From assembly GCA_014647935.1 (NCBI GenBank), contig BMQD01000035.1, forward strand, positions 1 through 43,089: DNA of 43,089 bases. Direction: 5' to 3'. Below the pieces are notes generated by a model, which searched no databases, was not told the origin of the DNA, and saw only the letters and a program-made list of their open reading frames with translations. The DNA comes from Planomonospora parontospora. Lineage in GTDB: Bacteria > Actinomycetota > Actinomycetes > Streptosporangiales > Streptosporangiaceae. Made by a program: the position numbers and the translations under genes. Positions 16,540 to 24,655 of this stretch are shown here, in pieces (position 1 is the first letter of the stretch; every line of letters starts with the position of its first letter).

Positions 16540-16815
16540 TCACGCGGCCCCGGCGGCTCTGCGCCGGGCGGCCTCCTGGGCGTCACGCATCCGCTTCCGC
16601 AGATCGGCAGCCATCTCGGCGTGGCCTTCGGGGTCGGCGACCCGGTCATGCCTGATCCTCTCCGCCAGTACGGCGCGGGAGCGGCGGTCGTCGTCGAGGT
16701 ATTGCCGGGCGAGTTCGGCGAACCAGCCGGAGACGGTCGTGCCCTGCTGCCCGGCCAGCATCCTGATCTCTTCGTACAGGTCACCGGGCAGGGTGATCGA
16801 GAGCTTCACAGCCAT
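16540..16815 (-). CDS. Second ribbon-helix-helix antitoxin-like protein
   Basis: A 91-residue protein opening MAVKLSITLPGDLYEEIRML, the beta strand and first helix of a CopG/Arc ribbon-helix-helix fold. TVSGWFAELARQYLDDD follows, then a long basic/acidic helix (RKRMRDAQEAARRRA). Such proteins bind operator DNA as dimers and often neutralise toxins with the tail. It is the third gene of a minus-strand block, 32 bases after the putative toxin. The ATG at 16815 is chosen because the fold starts there and GAGGACGG precedes it. Whether it regulates the pair or neutralises a toxin is unknown. Confidence 0.72.
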   Translation of the reverse strand: MAVKLSITLPGDLYEEIRMLAGQQGTTVSGWFAELARQYLDDDRRSRAVLAERIRHDRVADPEGHAEMAADLRKRMRDAQEAARRRAAGAA

Positions 16816-16847
16816 GTCGGCACCGTCCTCGGGAGCACCGTGATCGG

Positions 16848-17159
16848 TCAAGGACCGAAGGGCAGGCGTACGCGCTGCCCGAGAAGATCGTGACGGTCGG
16901 CGGGGACGGCGGCCACCAACTCGTGCAGCGAGGTGCGCGGCAGCCACTCGACCATGTACAGCAGCGCGGCTCCGTATCCGCGAATCGGCTCGGTGAGGTC
17001 GTCCTCCGGCAGGTCCACGTCTTTGATCCGAGCCGTGAGGACGACGTGGAAATCTTCATTGAAGTCGTCGGCGGAGACGATCAGACGAGGCTCCGGCGGA
17101 AGGACCAGGCTGTGCTTGATCGTCCAGATGTCGCCGAACCTGGGAACAGGGCCGGTCAT
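16848..17159 (-). CDS. Probable MazF/PemK-like toxin
   Basis: A 103-residue protein with the start pattern of MazF/PemK-type ribonucleases: RFGDIWTI, then EPRLIVSADDFNE, a strand LTARIKDVDL, and a compact beta-rich remainder. It lacks the clear R-P-x-L-V-x-S signature of classical MazF, so the family call is tentative. Its ATG overlaps the stop of the upstream antitoxin-like gene (ATGA), the standard arrangement of toxin-antitoxin operons. It lies in the middle of a flagellar cluster on the opposite strand. Confidence 0.55.
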   Translation of the reverse strand: MTGPVPRFGDIWTIKHSLVLPPEPRLIVSADDFNEDFHVVLTARIKDVDLPEDDLTEPIRGYGAALLYMVEWLPRTSLHELVAAVPADRHDLLGQRVRLPFGP

Positions 17160-17389
17160 GCCGTACGGGCCTGCTCTCGTTCGGCCAGTGCGGTGTCAAG
17201 GTACGAGGGGTCGAGATGCTGGTTGTGACGGGCTGCGATGCGGGCGAAGCGTCGTGCGCGCAGCCCGCGCTGTAGCAGGGTGTTCACGACTTCGCTGGCG
17301 CTGGTGCCGTTCTGTTTCGCTTCGGTTTCCACGGCGGCCGCGATAGCTTCGTCCACGGTGTACGTCTTGGAAATCCTCATAGGAATCAT
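17156..17389 (-). CDS. Antitoxin of the flagellar-cluster toxin-antitoxin block
   Basis: A 77-residue protein beginning MIPMRISKTYTVDEAIAAAVETEA, then NGTSASEVVNTLLQRGL, a ribbon-helix-helix-like DNA-binding fold, followed by a basic tail (RARRFARIAARHNQHLDPSYL). It is the promoter-proximal gene of the block and overlaps the toxin by four bases. Two starts are possible, 17389 and 17380; neither has a Shine-Dalgarno sequence. TACGAT just before 17389 resembles a -10 element, so the message may be leaderless. The upstream in-frame extension lacks coding character. Confidence 0.65.
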   Translation of the reverse strand: MIPMRISKTYTVDEAIAAAVETEAKQNGTSASEVVNTLLQRGLRARRFARIAARHNQHLDPSYLDTALAEREQARTA

Positions 17390-17490
17390 CGTATGTCGAT
17401 GACGAGGTGACGTCCACGATGTCGGGCCGGTCAGCCGCGGCGAGGAATGCTCGCGCTGCTCGAAAGCGAGGACCTTGGTCCCGCCGGTTT

Positions 17491-17519
17491 TCTCAGGCGG
17501 CGCGGCGGGCGGCCGATGG
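17491..17519 (+). promoter_or_regulatory. Sigma-28-like promoter of flbD-motA-motB-fliL
   Basis: TCTCA at 17491-17495, 16 bases, then GCCGATGG at 17512-17519, an exact match to the shared motility architecture. It lies 61 bases upstream of the flbD start and restores motility transcription after the inserted minus-strand block. Confidence 0.78.
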
Positions 17520-17580
17520 AAGAGGTAACGCGGCCCGGCCACGGCCCGTCGACCCCTGACGACCTCAAGGACGGACCTCG

Positions 17581-17871
17581 GTGATCCTTCTTACGCGCCT
17601 CAACGGCCCGGAGTTCGCACTGAACCCCGACCTGATCGAACGGGCGGACCAGACCCCCGACACGGTGATCACCCTCGTGGACGGGACCAAGTACATCATC
17701 GCCGAGTCCCTCAGCGAGTTCCTCGGGCTGGTGCGCCGCTACCGCGCGGAGCTGATCGCCGACGCCGAGATCCTCGTCTCCTCCGGCACGCACCGCCTCC
17801 CGGCCACGGGCTCGGGCTCCGCCGACGCCGACCAGCAGCGGGTCGTCCGCCTTCACCGACAGGAGCGCTGA
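17581..17871 (+). CDS. flbD: FlbD/SwrD-type flagellar protein
   Basis: A 96-residue small protein of the FlbD (SwrD) family found beside motA in Gram-positive bacteria; in Bacillus it is linked to flagellar power. Conserved features are ILLTRLNGPEFALNPDLIE, TVITLVDGTKYIIAES and FLGLVRRYRAE. The C-terminus is a variable disordered tail. GTG 17581 follows AAGGACGG. It is the first gene of the stator operon, with motA two bases downstream. Confidence 0.9.
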   Translation: MILLTRLNGPEFALNPDLIERADQTPDTVITLVDGTKYIIAESLSEFLGLVRRYRAELIADAEILVSSGTHRLPATGSGSADADQQRVVRLHRQER

Positions 17872-17873
17872 CC

Positions 17874-18650
17874 ATGGATCCGGCAACCCTGGCCGGCATC
17901 GGCATCGCGGTGGTCTCCATCTTCGTGATGATGATCCTCGAGGGCTCCAACCCGATGTCGATCATGCTGCTGGCCCCGATGATCCTGGTCTTCGGCGGCA
18001 CCTTCGGCGTGGCGATGGCGGGCGGCGTGCTGAGCGACGCCACCGGCATCGTCGGGCAGATCAAGCGCGCCCTCACCGCCAAGCCCACGCCCGGCACCGA
18101 CCTGGTCGACTCGATCGTCAAGCTCTCCGAGCGCGCCCGCCGCGAGGGCCTGCTGGCGCTGGAGGACGCGGTCAAGGAGGTCGAGGACCCGTTCCTGCGC
18201 CGCGGCCTGGAGCTGGCCATCGACGGCACCGACCCCGAGGAGCTCCGGGAGATCCTGGAGGCCGAGGTCGACGCCAAGCGCCGGGCCGACAAGGCCGGCG
18301 TGAAGATCTTCACCGACATGGGCGGCTACGCCCCCACGATCGGCATCATCGGCACCGTGGTCAGCCTCGTGCACGTGCTGGAGAACCTGAGCGAGCCCTC
18401 GAAGCTCGGCCACATGATCGGTGCCGCGTTCGTCGCGACCCTGTGGGGCGTGGCCAGCGCCAACGTGCTCTGGCTGCCCATCGGCAACCGGCTCAAGCGC
18501 ATCAGCGAGCTCGAGGCCGCGCAGATGGAGCTCACCATCGAGGGCATCGCCAACATCCAGGCCGGCACCAACCCGCGCCTGGTCTCCCAGAAGCTCAAGA
18601 GCCTGCTGCCCCCGGGGGAGAACACCGCCGAGAAGGCGAAGGCCGCCTGA
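17874..18650 (+). CDS. motA: Flagellar stator protein MotA
   Basis: A 258-residue stator subunit with four membrane helices: two near the N-terminus (residues about 5-50), and two after a cytoplasmic domain (MGGYAPTIGIIGTVVSLVHVL and AAFVATLWGVASANVLWLPIG). The cytoplasmic loop contains ERARREGLLALE, the charged residues that work against FliG, and the conserved Pro of APTIGIIG is present. Together with MotB it conducts ions to drive rotation. Its stop overlaps the motB start (TGATG). Confidence 0.96.
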   Translation: MDPATLAGIGIAVVSIFVMMILEGSNPMSIMLLAPMILVFGGTFGVAMAGGVLSDATGIVGQIKRALTAKPTPGTDLVDSIVKLSERARREGLLALEDAVKEVEDPFLRRGLELAIDGTDPEELREILEAEVDAKRRADKAGVKIFTDMGGYAPTIGIIGTVVSLVHVLENLSEPSKLGHMIGAAFVATLWGVASANVLWLPIGNRLKRISELEAAQMELTIEGIANIQAGTNPRLVSQKLKSLLPPGENTAEKAKAA

Positions 18651-19552
18651 TGAGCACCAAGCCCCACCGCCGCAAGAAACACGGCGGAGGCCATGAGGAG
18701 GAGGCCCACGCCGACGAGCGCTGGCTGGTCACCTACGGCGACATGCTCACCGTGCTGATGGCGCTGTTCATCGTGCTGTTCGCGATGAGCCAGGTCGACC
18801 AGAACAAGTTCAACGCGCTCAAGTCGAGCCTGTCGATGGCCTTCGGCCAGCCCGCGGTGACCTTCACCGCGCCGGGCAGTGCGGTGACCGGTGACGCCGG
18901 CGGCGGGCAGTCGGCTCCGATGGAGTTCTCGTCCGTGCTGGGCAAGGGCGCCGACGGGGAGGCCGAGAAGAAGGCCCGCGACGCCCTGGCCGCGCTCGAC
19001 CGCGCCCGGGCCTCGGCCCGCGCGAAGAACGCGTCGGCGGAGGTCGAGAAGTTCGAGCGGATCAAGAAGAAGATCCAGGAGGCGCTGCGCAAGCAGAACG
19101 CCGCCGACAGCGTGCAGTTCCGCATCGACGAGCGCGGCCTGGTGGTGACCGTGGTCACCAGCTCGGTCGTGTTCGGCAACAACAGCGCCGAGCTGCTGCG
19201 GGACGGCCGGAAGATCATCGACTCGGTCGCGCCGGCGCTGCGCGCCGAGAAGAACTCCGTCGAGGTCGACGGGCACACCAACTGGCTGCCGGTCTCGTCG
19301 GGCCCGTACCCGTCGAACTGGGAGCTGTCGACCGCGCGCGCCTCCACGGTGGTGCGCCGGCTGGTGTCCAGGGGCATCCCGGCCAAGCGGCTGAACGCCT
19401 CCGGCTACGCCGACCAGCGGCCCCTGTACCCCGACACCGACCCCCGGTCGGTGTCGCTGAACCGCCGGGTCGAGGTGGTCGTCCTGTCCGACCTCGACGC
19501 CGCGACCAAGGCCCTGCTGCCGTCGGCGGCGGGCCAGTCCAGCACGAGCTGA
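18650..19552 (+). CDS. motB: Flagellar stator protein MotB
   Basis: A 300-residue stator subunit. The single membrane helix (YGDMLTVLMALFIVLFAMS) contains the ion-carrying Asp at residue 31. A periplasmic plug/linker follows, and then an OmpA-like peptidoglycan-binding domain at about residues 175-285 (VEVDGHTNWLPV, NWELSTARASTVVRRL, VSLNRRVEVVV). A basic Lys/His/Arg N-terminus stays inside. Starts upstream of 18650 in this frame lie in motA. Nothing indicates a sodium rather than a proton motor. Confidence 0.95.
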   Translation: MSTKPHRRKKHGGGHEEEAHADERWLVTYGDMLTVLMALFIVLFAMSQVDQNKFNALKSSLSMAFGQPAVTFTAPGSAVTGDAGGGQSAPMEFSSVLGKGADGEAEKKARDALAALDRARASARAKNASAEVEKFERIKKKIQEALRKQNAADSVQFRIDERGLVVTVVTSSVVFGNNSAELLRDGRKIIDSVAPALRAEKNSVEVDGHTNWLPVSSGPYPSNWELSTARASTVVRRLVSRGIPAKRLNASGYADQRPLYPDTDPRSVSLNRRVEVVVLSDLDAATKALLPSAAGQSSTS

Positions 19553-19579
19553 CCGAACCACACCCGGGAGACGAACACC

Positions 19580-20038
19580 ATGGCCACCGCGAAGCTCAAG
19601 GCCGCGCCGGACGCCGAGGAGGCGAAGGAGGGCGGCAAGAAGTCCAAGAAGATGCTCTTCATCGGCGGCGGGGTCGTGCTGCTCCTCGCCGCCGCGGCGG
19701 CGGCCTACTTCCTGCTGTTCGCCGGAGGCGGGGAGGAGAAGGAGCCCGCGCCGGAGCCCGGCGCCGTGGCCGCCCTCGACGCGATCACGATCAACCTCGC
19801 CGACGGGCACTTCCTGAAGCTGAAGCTGGCCCTGCAGGCGACCGCCGAGGTCGCCGAGGCCCCCGACGGCAGCAAGGCCCTGGACCTGGCCATCGACCAG
19901 TTCAGCAACAAGGCGGTCGACGAGCTCTCCTCGGACAAGGCGCGCAACCTGGCCAAGCAGGAGCTGCTGGAGAAGATCGAGAAGTCCTACGAGGGCGAGA
20001 TCATGGGCATCTACTTCACCGAGTTCGTCATGCAGTAG
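19580..20038 (+). CDS. fliL: Flagellar basal body-associated protein FliL
   Basis: A 152-residue single-pass protein that surrounds and stabilises the stators. A Lys/Glu-rich cytoplasmic N-terminus is followed by a membrane helix at about residues 28-49 and an acidic Pro/Glu linker. The external FliL domain has ITINLADGHFLKLKLALQ, ELLEKIEKSYEGEIMGIYFTEFVMQ at the C-terminus. The ending FTEFVMQ is the classic FliL terminus. It ends this operon; fliM has its own promoter. Confidence 0.93.
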   Translation: MATAKLKAAPDAEEAKEGGKKSKKMLFIGGGVVLLLAAAAAAYFLLFAGGGEEKEPAPEPGAVAALDAITINLADGHFLKLKLALQATAEVAEAPDGSKALDLAIDQFSNKAVDELSSDKARNLAKQELLEKIEKSYEGEIMGIYFTEFVMQ

Positions 20039-20343
20039 GCCGCGCCGCCGTACGGCCCGCCGCCGGTACCGCGCCGCCGCAGGGCACGCGGCGGGCACGC
20101 GGCAGGCACTGCGGCAGGCACTGCGGCAGGCACTGCGGCAGGCATGCGGCGCCGTACGGCCCGCGGCGGAACCGCCGGAGGGCGACCGGAGGACCGCAGA
20201 AGGACCACCGAGGAACATCGAAGGACGACCGAAGGACCGCCGAAGGAACGCTGAAGACGCAGGTGGGCGGGGGTGCGCACGCACACGGCCCCCGCCGCGG
20301 GAACGGGACCCTCCGCACGAGGTGAACCCGATTTCCGGCATTT
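20039..20343 (+). repeat. fliL-fliM intergenic region with two families of 12-base tandem repeats
   Basis: No gene is evident here. From about 20099 to 20155 a 12-base unit (GCGGCAGGCACT) repeats four to five times. From about 20175 to 20252 a second, degenerate 12-base unit (GAAGGACCGCCG-like) repeats six or so times. Two copies of CGCCGTACGGCCCGC-like sequence (near 20045 and 20150) flank the first array. The segment separates the flbD operon from the fliM operon. The repeats could be slippage-prone filler or protein-binding sites. Confidence 0.75.
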
Positions 20344-20372
20344 CCTCATATCGGATGGATAACGGCCGATGT
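20344..20372 (+). promoter_or_regulatory. Sigma-28-like promoter of the fliM operon
   Basis: CCTCA at 20344-20348, 16 bases, then GCCGATGT at 20365-20372, the shared motility architecture with one -10 mismatch. The first ATG of the fliM frame (20369) lies inside the -10 element, so translation must begin later; the GTG at 20381 sits where transcription is expected to start. Confidence 0.75.
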
Positions 20373-20380
20373 GTGATCTC

Positions 20381-21340
20381 GTGAGTCAGACGCAGCCTTC
20401 GGCCTCGACGCCCCGCTTGCTCGGACGGATGTCCCGCCGGGCGAAGACCTCCGATCCGCAGCCCTATGACTTCCGGCGTCCCATCAAGCTCTCCCGCGAG
20501 CACGTCCGCACGCTCCAGATCGCCTACGAGACGTTCGCCCGCCAGTACACGACCCTGCTCACCACGAGCCTGCGCGTCGTCTCCCAGGTCTCGCTGGTCT
20601 CCATCCAGCAGCTCACCTACGACGAGTACATCTCGGCGCTGGGCAACCCGACCATCGTCGCCACCGTCGACCTGGAGCCGCTGCCCGGCACCGCCATCAT
20701 GGAGTTCTCGCTGGGCACCGCGATGGCCAGCATCGACCACCTGCTCGGCGGCCCCGGCGGCGCCCAGGCGGAGCGCCCGCTGACCGACATGGAGACGCCC
20801 CTCCTGCGCGACCTGCTCACCCGGGTCCTGGAGGAGATGCACTACGCGTTCGAGTCGATCACCGAGATCCACCCCAAGCTGGGCGTCATCGACTACAACC
20901 CGCAGTTCGTGCAGGCCTGCGCCCCCGCCGACGCGGTCATCGTGGCCTCCTTCGACATGCGGGTGGGCACCGAGGAGTGCCTGGGGACGATCTGCATGCC
21001 GTTCGCCTCGATCTTCCCCAAGCTCCAGGGCAACGACAACGACGTCACGCTCAGCTCGGGCCAGCGCGCCGCCCGCGAGGAGGCGCACCGCAACATGGCC
21101 GCCGCGCTCGGCACCACGCCGATCGACGTGGCGGTCCGCTTCGAGGCCGTACGGCTCCGCCCCGAGCAGATCATCGGCCTGGAGCCGGGCGACGTCGTGC
21201 CGCTCGGCCACCCCGTGACGGCGCCGCTGTCGGTGACGGCCGCGGACATCACCTTCGCCCACGCAGTGCCCGGTAGCCAGGGCCCGCGCCTGGCCTGCCT
21301 CGTCGTGCCCACGCCGCAGAACGAAACGGAAGCCCACTGA
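20381..21340 (+). CDS. fliM: Flagellar motor switch protein FliM
   Basis: About 319 residues if GTG 20381 is used (a leaderless start fits the promoter); ATG 20429 would give 303. The middle, CheC-like domain includes [41 protein letters not shown] and [10 protein letters not shown]. The C-terminal SpoA domain ([33 protein letters not shown]) builds the C ring with FliN. The N-terminal CheY-P docking peptide of typical FliM (L-S-Q-x-E-I-D-A-L-L) is not visible; the N-terminus is polar and basic instead. The stop overlaps fliN by TGATG. Confidence 0.92.
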   Translation: MSQTQPSASTPRLLGRMSRRAKTSDPQPYDFRRPIKLSREHVRTLQIAYETFARQYTTLLTTSLRVVSQVSLVSIQQLTYDEYISALGNPTIVATVDLEPLPGTAIMEFSLGTAMASIDHLLGGPGGAQAERPLTDMETPLLRDLLTRVLEEMHYAFESITEIHPKLGVIDYNPQFVQACAPADAVIVASFDMRVGTEECLGTICMPFASIFPKLQGNDNDVTLSSGQRAAREEAHRNMAAALGTTPIDVAVRFEAVRLRPEQIIGLEPGDVVPLGHPVTAPLSVTAADITFAHAVPGSQGPRLACLVVPTPQNETEAH

Positions 21341-22068
21341 TGACCACCACGATCACCGTCGCCCCCCGCGTGGAGCTCGGCATGGCCGCGGCCGAGGCCG
21401 CGCTGGCCCTGCTGCCCACCGGCGGCGCCCTGGAAGTCGGCACCCCCGTCTTCACCGTGCCGCAGGACCTGCCCGCCGGCCAGGCCGTGTGCGCCCGCTT
21501 CTCCGGCGCCACGCAGGGCGAGGTCGCGGTCGTCGTCGGCCAGGACCTGGTCGACGCCCTGCGCCAGAGCCCGCTCGGCGAGCTCGACCTGGCCAAGGCC
21601 GTGCAGCCCGCCCTGGAGGCGGCGGCCCGCAAGCTGGGCCCCGTCGTCCTGGAGCCGGCGCTGGCCACCGAGCCCGGGGTCGGCCTGGGCGCACTCGCCA
21701 ACCGCGGCGAGCCGGTCTTCGTGCCGCTGCTGGAGGACGGCGCCGTGCGGGCCGTGCTCGCGCTGGTGGCGGTCCCGTGGCCGGCCCCGGCGGCCGCCCG
21801 CTCCACGGGCAACGCCAAGGCCCGGTTCGACCTGCTGCACGACGTCGAGATGAGCGTCACCGCCGAGCTCGGCCGCACCCGGATGACCGTCCGGGAACTG
21901 CTCTCGCTCGCGCCCGGCGCCGTGGTCGAGCTGGACCGCGCCGCGGGCAGCCCCGTGGACCTGCTGGTCAACGGCCGCCTGGTCGCGCGCGGCGAGGTCG
22001 TCGTGATCGACGAGAACTTCGGCATCCGCGTCACCGAGATCCTCTCCCCCGGCGGAGAGCGGCAGTAG
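21340..22068 (+). CDS. fliN: Flagellar motor switch protein FliN with N-terminal extension (FliY-like)
   Basis: A 242-residue protein. The last 75 residues are the FliN/SpoA domain ([66 protein letters not shown]), the C-ring base and docking site for FliH. The first 150 or so residues form an extra domain with [36 protein letters not shown] and [10 protein letters not shown], reminiscent of the CheC-like part of FliY. The Glu/Asn phosphatase signature of CheC is not evident, so phosphatase activity is doubtful. It is coupled to fliM and followed by fliO 55 bases later. Confidence 0.9.
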   Translation: MTTTITVAPRVELGMAAAEAALALLPTGGALEVGTPVFTVPQDLPAGQAVCARFSGATQGEVAVVVGQDLVDALRQSPLGELDLAKAVQPALEAAARKLGPVVLEPALATEPGVGLGALANRGEPVFVPLLEDGAVRAVLALVAVPWPAPAAARSTGNAKARFDLLHDVEMSVTAELGRTRMTVRELLSLAPGAVVELDRAAGSPVDLLVNGRLVARGEVVVIDENFGIRVTEILSPGGERQ

Positions 22069-22123
22069 CCGCAGCCGCCGCCCGCCGCCGCAGACCGTCC
22101 CGACGTAGGAGCAGCACCCCGCA

Positions 22124-22675
22124 ATGTTCGAGACCGTTCTGAGAATCACGTTCTCGCTCCTGGTCGTCCTGCTCCTGGTGTGGGGGCTGTCGAAGGTGGC
22201 CCGCAAGCCGCTGGCCGGGCGGAGCGGGGGACTGCTCACCGTGGTCGCCCGCCAGCAGCTGAGCCGCAACTCCTCCGTCGCGGTCGTCCGGGTGACCGAC
22301 CGAGCCCTGGTGCTCGGCGTCACCGACGGCCAGGTGACCCTCCTGGCCGAGGCGGACCTGGAGGCCGTGGAGCGCTACGCGGAGCAGTCCGAGCAGCGCA
22401 TCCCCGTCTCCCTGCCGGCCGTTCTCCCGTCAGCCGACTCCTCTCCGGCTGATGCGGGAACGGCCGGGCAGGGTCCTTCCGAGGGCCCCCTCGCAGGGCT
22501 CGGCGCGCTGCCCCGCTCGCTGGCCGCGTTGCGGCCCGGCGCGAAGGGCGCCGCCTCCGGAGCCCTCCCCGCAACCGAGCCGGCCCGCACCGGCGCCCTG
22601 GCCGGATCGGCGCTCTCGCCCCGGACCTGGAAGACCGCCCTGGAACTCCTGCGCGAACGGACGGCTCGCAACTGA
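22124..22675 (+). CDS. fliO: Flagellar biosynthesis protein FliO
   Basis: A 183-residue membrane protein that helps assemble the FliP pore. One membrane helix lies at about residues 5-25 (ITFSLLVVLLLVWGLSKVAR). A FliO domain follows (LLTVVARQQLSRNSSVAVVRVTDRALVLGVTDGQVTLLAEAD), then a long disordered Pro/Ala/Ser tail. ATG 22124 has GTAGGAGC upstream. Its stop overlaps the fliP start (TGATG). Confidence 0.88.
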   Translation: MFETVLRITFSLLVVLLLVWGLSKVARKPLAGRSGGLLTVVARQQLSRNSSVAVVRVTDRALVLGVTDGQVTLLAEADLEAVERYAEQSEQRIPVSLPAVLPSADSSPADAGTAGQGPSEGPLAGLGALPRSLAALRPGAKGAASGALPATEPARTGALAGSALSPRTWKTALELLRERTARN

Positions 22676-23580
22676 TGAAGCGCATCCTCAGCCTGGCCCT
22701 GACCGGCCTGGCCGTGGCAGGCACGCTCGTGCTCGGCGCGCCGGCGGCGTCCGCGGCCATCCAGCCGGTACGGACCGCCACCGCGACCGCCACCGCCACC
22801 GCGGGCACCGCCGTCACCGCGGCCGCCGCCTCCACCGGTACGGCCTCCGCCGCCCGGCCCGCCGCGCTCGCCCCGCTGGCCTCGCCCGGCCCCAAGGGCC
22901 CGACCGGCCCCGGCAAGGACTCGGTGACGATCGACCTCAACGGCGTGGGCGGCAAGCCCAGCCAGTCGATCGTCCTCATGCTGGGCCTGACGGTGCTGTC
23001 CGTGGCGCCGGCGATCCTGCTGCTCTGCACCAGCTTCACCAAGATCTTCGTGGTGCTCAGCATCACCCGCAACGCGCTGGGCCTGGCCAACGTCCCGCCG
23101 AACCAGGTGCTGGCCGGTCTGGCGATCTTCATCAGCCTGTTCATCATGGGCCCGGTCGCCTCGGACGTGAACGACAAGGCGATCCAGCCCTACCTCAAGG
23201 GCGAGAAGAGCGTCTCGCAGGCCGTCGAGGCCGGCACCCCGGCGGTGCGGGAGTTCCTGACCAAGCACACCCGCAAGGACGACCTGGCGCTCTTCACCAA
23301 GATCGCCGACCAGCCGAAGCCGGCCAACGCCGACGCGGTGCCGATGACCACGCTCATCCCGGCGTTCGTCCTGTCGGAGCTGCGGGCCGCGTTCATCATC
23401 GGGTTCGTCATCTACGTGCCGTTCCTCATCATCGATCTGGTCATCTCGGCCGCTCTCATGTCGATGGGCATGATGATGCTCCCGCCGGTCACGGTGGCGA
23501 TGCCCTTCAAGCTCCTGCTCTTCGTGCTCGTCAACGGCTGGGGACTCATCGTGACGTCCCTGGTCGGCAGTTACCAGTAG
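22675..23580 (+). CDS. fliP: Flagellar type III export gate protein FliP
   Basis: A 301-residue export-gate subunit. It begins with a cleavable-type signal peptide (residues 1-28, LALTGLAVAGTLVLGAPAASA) and an unusually long Ala/Thr/Pro-rich external stretch to about residue 95. The conserved core follows: IVLMLGLTVLSVAPAILLLCTSFTKI, VVLSITRNALGL, LAIFISLFIMGPV, TLIPAFVLSELRAAFIIGFVIYVPFLIIDLV and SMGMMMLPPV. The core forms the pore with FliQ and FliR. Confidence 0.96.
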   Translation: MKRILSLALTGLAVAGTLVLGAPAASAAIQPVRTATATATATAGTAVTAAAASTGTASAARPAALAPLASPGPKGPTGPGKDSVTIDLNGVGGKPSQSIVLMLGLTVLSVAPAILLLCTSFTKIFVVLSITRNALGLANVPPNQVLAGLAIFISLFIMGPVASDVNDKAIQPYLKGEKSVSQAVEAGTPAVREFLTKHTRKDDLALFTKIADQPKPANADAVPMTTLIPAFVLSELRAAFIIGFVIYVPFLIIDLVISAALMSMGMMMLPPVTVAMPFKLLLFVLVNGWGLIVTSLVGSYQ

Positions 23581-23610
23581 CCCGGCTTCCAGGTAAGGAC
23601 CTCCACGACC

Positions 23611-23886
23611 GTGACCGACACCCAGGTGCTGCACATCGGCACCCAGGCCATGACGCTCGCCACCAAGCTGGGCGCCCCGATCCTGGTGACCGCGCTGCTC
23701 ATCGGTTTCGTCATCTCGCTCTTCCAGTCGGTGACCCAGATCCAGGAGGTCACCCTCTCCTTCGTGCCCAAGGCGGCCGGGGTGTGCGTGGCCCTCATCT
23801 TCAGCGGCAACTGGATGCTGCACGAGATGGTGGCGTTCACCACGCAGCTGTTCGACCAGGTCCCGCAGCTCATCCACGGCGGCTGA
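23611..23886 (+). CDS. fliQ: Flagellar type III export gate protein FliQ
   Basis: A 91-residue protein with two membrane helices (GAPILVTALLIGFVISLFQS and VALIFSGNWMLHEMVAFTTQLF), joined by the signature VTQIQEVTLSFVPK. Length and sequence are typical. GTG 23611 lies 30 bases after fliP, and fliR begins four bases after the stop. Confidence 0.95.
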   Translation: MTDTQVLHIGTQAMTLATKLGAPILVTALLIGFVISLFQSVTQIQEVTLSFVPKAAGVCVALIFSGNWMLHEMVAFTTQLFDQVPQLIHGG

Positions 23887-23890
23887 GCCG

Positions 23891-24655
23891 GTGGAGGGGA
23901 TGCTGTCGGAGACCACGCTGGTCGCGCTGCTGCTCGCCTCGGTCCGGTCGGCCGCCTGGCTGCTGATCAGCCCGCCGTTCAACAACAAGGCGATCCCCGG
24001 CCAGGTCAAGGCGCTGCTCGCCGTCGCGATCGCGCTGCCGCTGGCCCCCAAGCTGGCCGCCCAGATCTCCGACGTCTCCCCCGCCGCCATGCTGGTCGTC
24101 GCCGCCGAGCAGGCCGTGGTCGGCGTCGCCCTCGGCTTCCTGACCGCCATGGTCTTCGCCGCGGTCCAGGCCGCCGGAGACCTCCTGGACATCTTCGGCG
24201 GCTTCTCCCTGGCCACCGCCTTCGACCCGATGTCGATGTCGTCCAACTCGGTGTTCGGCAAGTTCTACGGCCTGCTCTGCACCACGCTGCTGCTGGTCAG
24301 CGGCGGCTACCAGTTCGTGCTGCTGGGCTTCACCCAGACCTACCGGCTGCTCCCGCTGGACGGCGCCCTGTCGCTGGACACCCTCAGCGAGCTGATCACC
24401 GGCGGCCTGGCCGAGCTGTTCGTCTCCGCCCTGCAGATCGCCGGCCCGATCATCGCGGTGCTGTTCATCGCCGACCTCGCGCTCGGCCTGCTCAGCAAGG
24501 CCGCCCCGGCCCTGAACGCCTTCTCCCTCGGATTCCCGGTGAAGATCTTCCTGACCCTGGCCCTGGCCGGCATCGCCATCTCGGTGCTGCCCGGCGTGAT
24601 CGACGGGCTGACCGACCGCGCGGTGCGCATGATGACGGGACTGGCGAACGGATGA
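23891..24655 (+). CDS. fliR: Flagellar type III export gate protein FliR
   Basis: A 254-residue polytopic membrane protein of the export gate. Recognisable segments are VRSAAWLLISPPFNNKAIPG, VKALLAVAIALPLAPKL, GFLTAMVFAAVQAAGDLLDI, FVSALQIAGPIIAVLFIADLALGLLSKAAPALNAFSLGFPVK and the C-terminal LALAGIAISVLPGVIDG. GTG 23891 is the first start after fliQ; ATG 23900 is an alternative. It overlaps flhB by ATGA. Confidence 0.95.
   Translation: MEGMLSETTLVALLLASVRSAAWLLISPPFNNKAIPGQVKALLAVAIALPLAPKLAAQISDVSPAAMLVVAAEQAVVGVALGFLTAMVFAAVQAAGDLLDIFGGFSLATAFDPMSMSSNSVFGKFYGLLCTTLLLVSGGYQFVLLGFTQTYRLLPLDGALSLDTLSELITGGLAELFVSALQIAGPIIAVLFIADLALGLLSKAAPALNAFSLGFPVKIFLTLALAGIAISVLPGVIDGLTDRAVRMMTGLANG

Noticed and set aside
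20099-20155. Tandem repeats as a CRISPR array
   Set aside because: The unit is 12 bases with no spacers, and there are no cas genes.
20369-20380. ATG 20369 as the fliM start
   Set aside because: It lies inside the GCCGATGT -10 element of the fliM promoter, so a transcript from that promoter cannot contain it.
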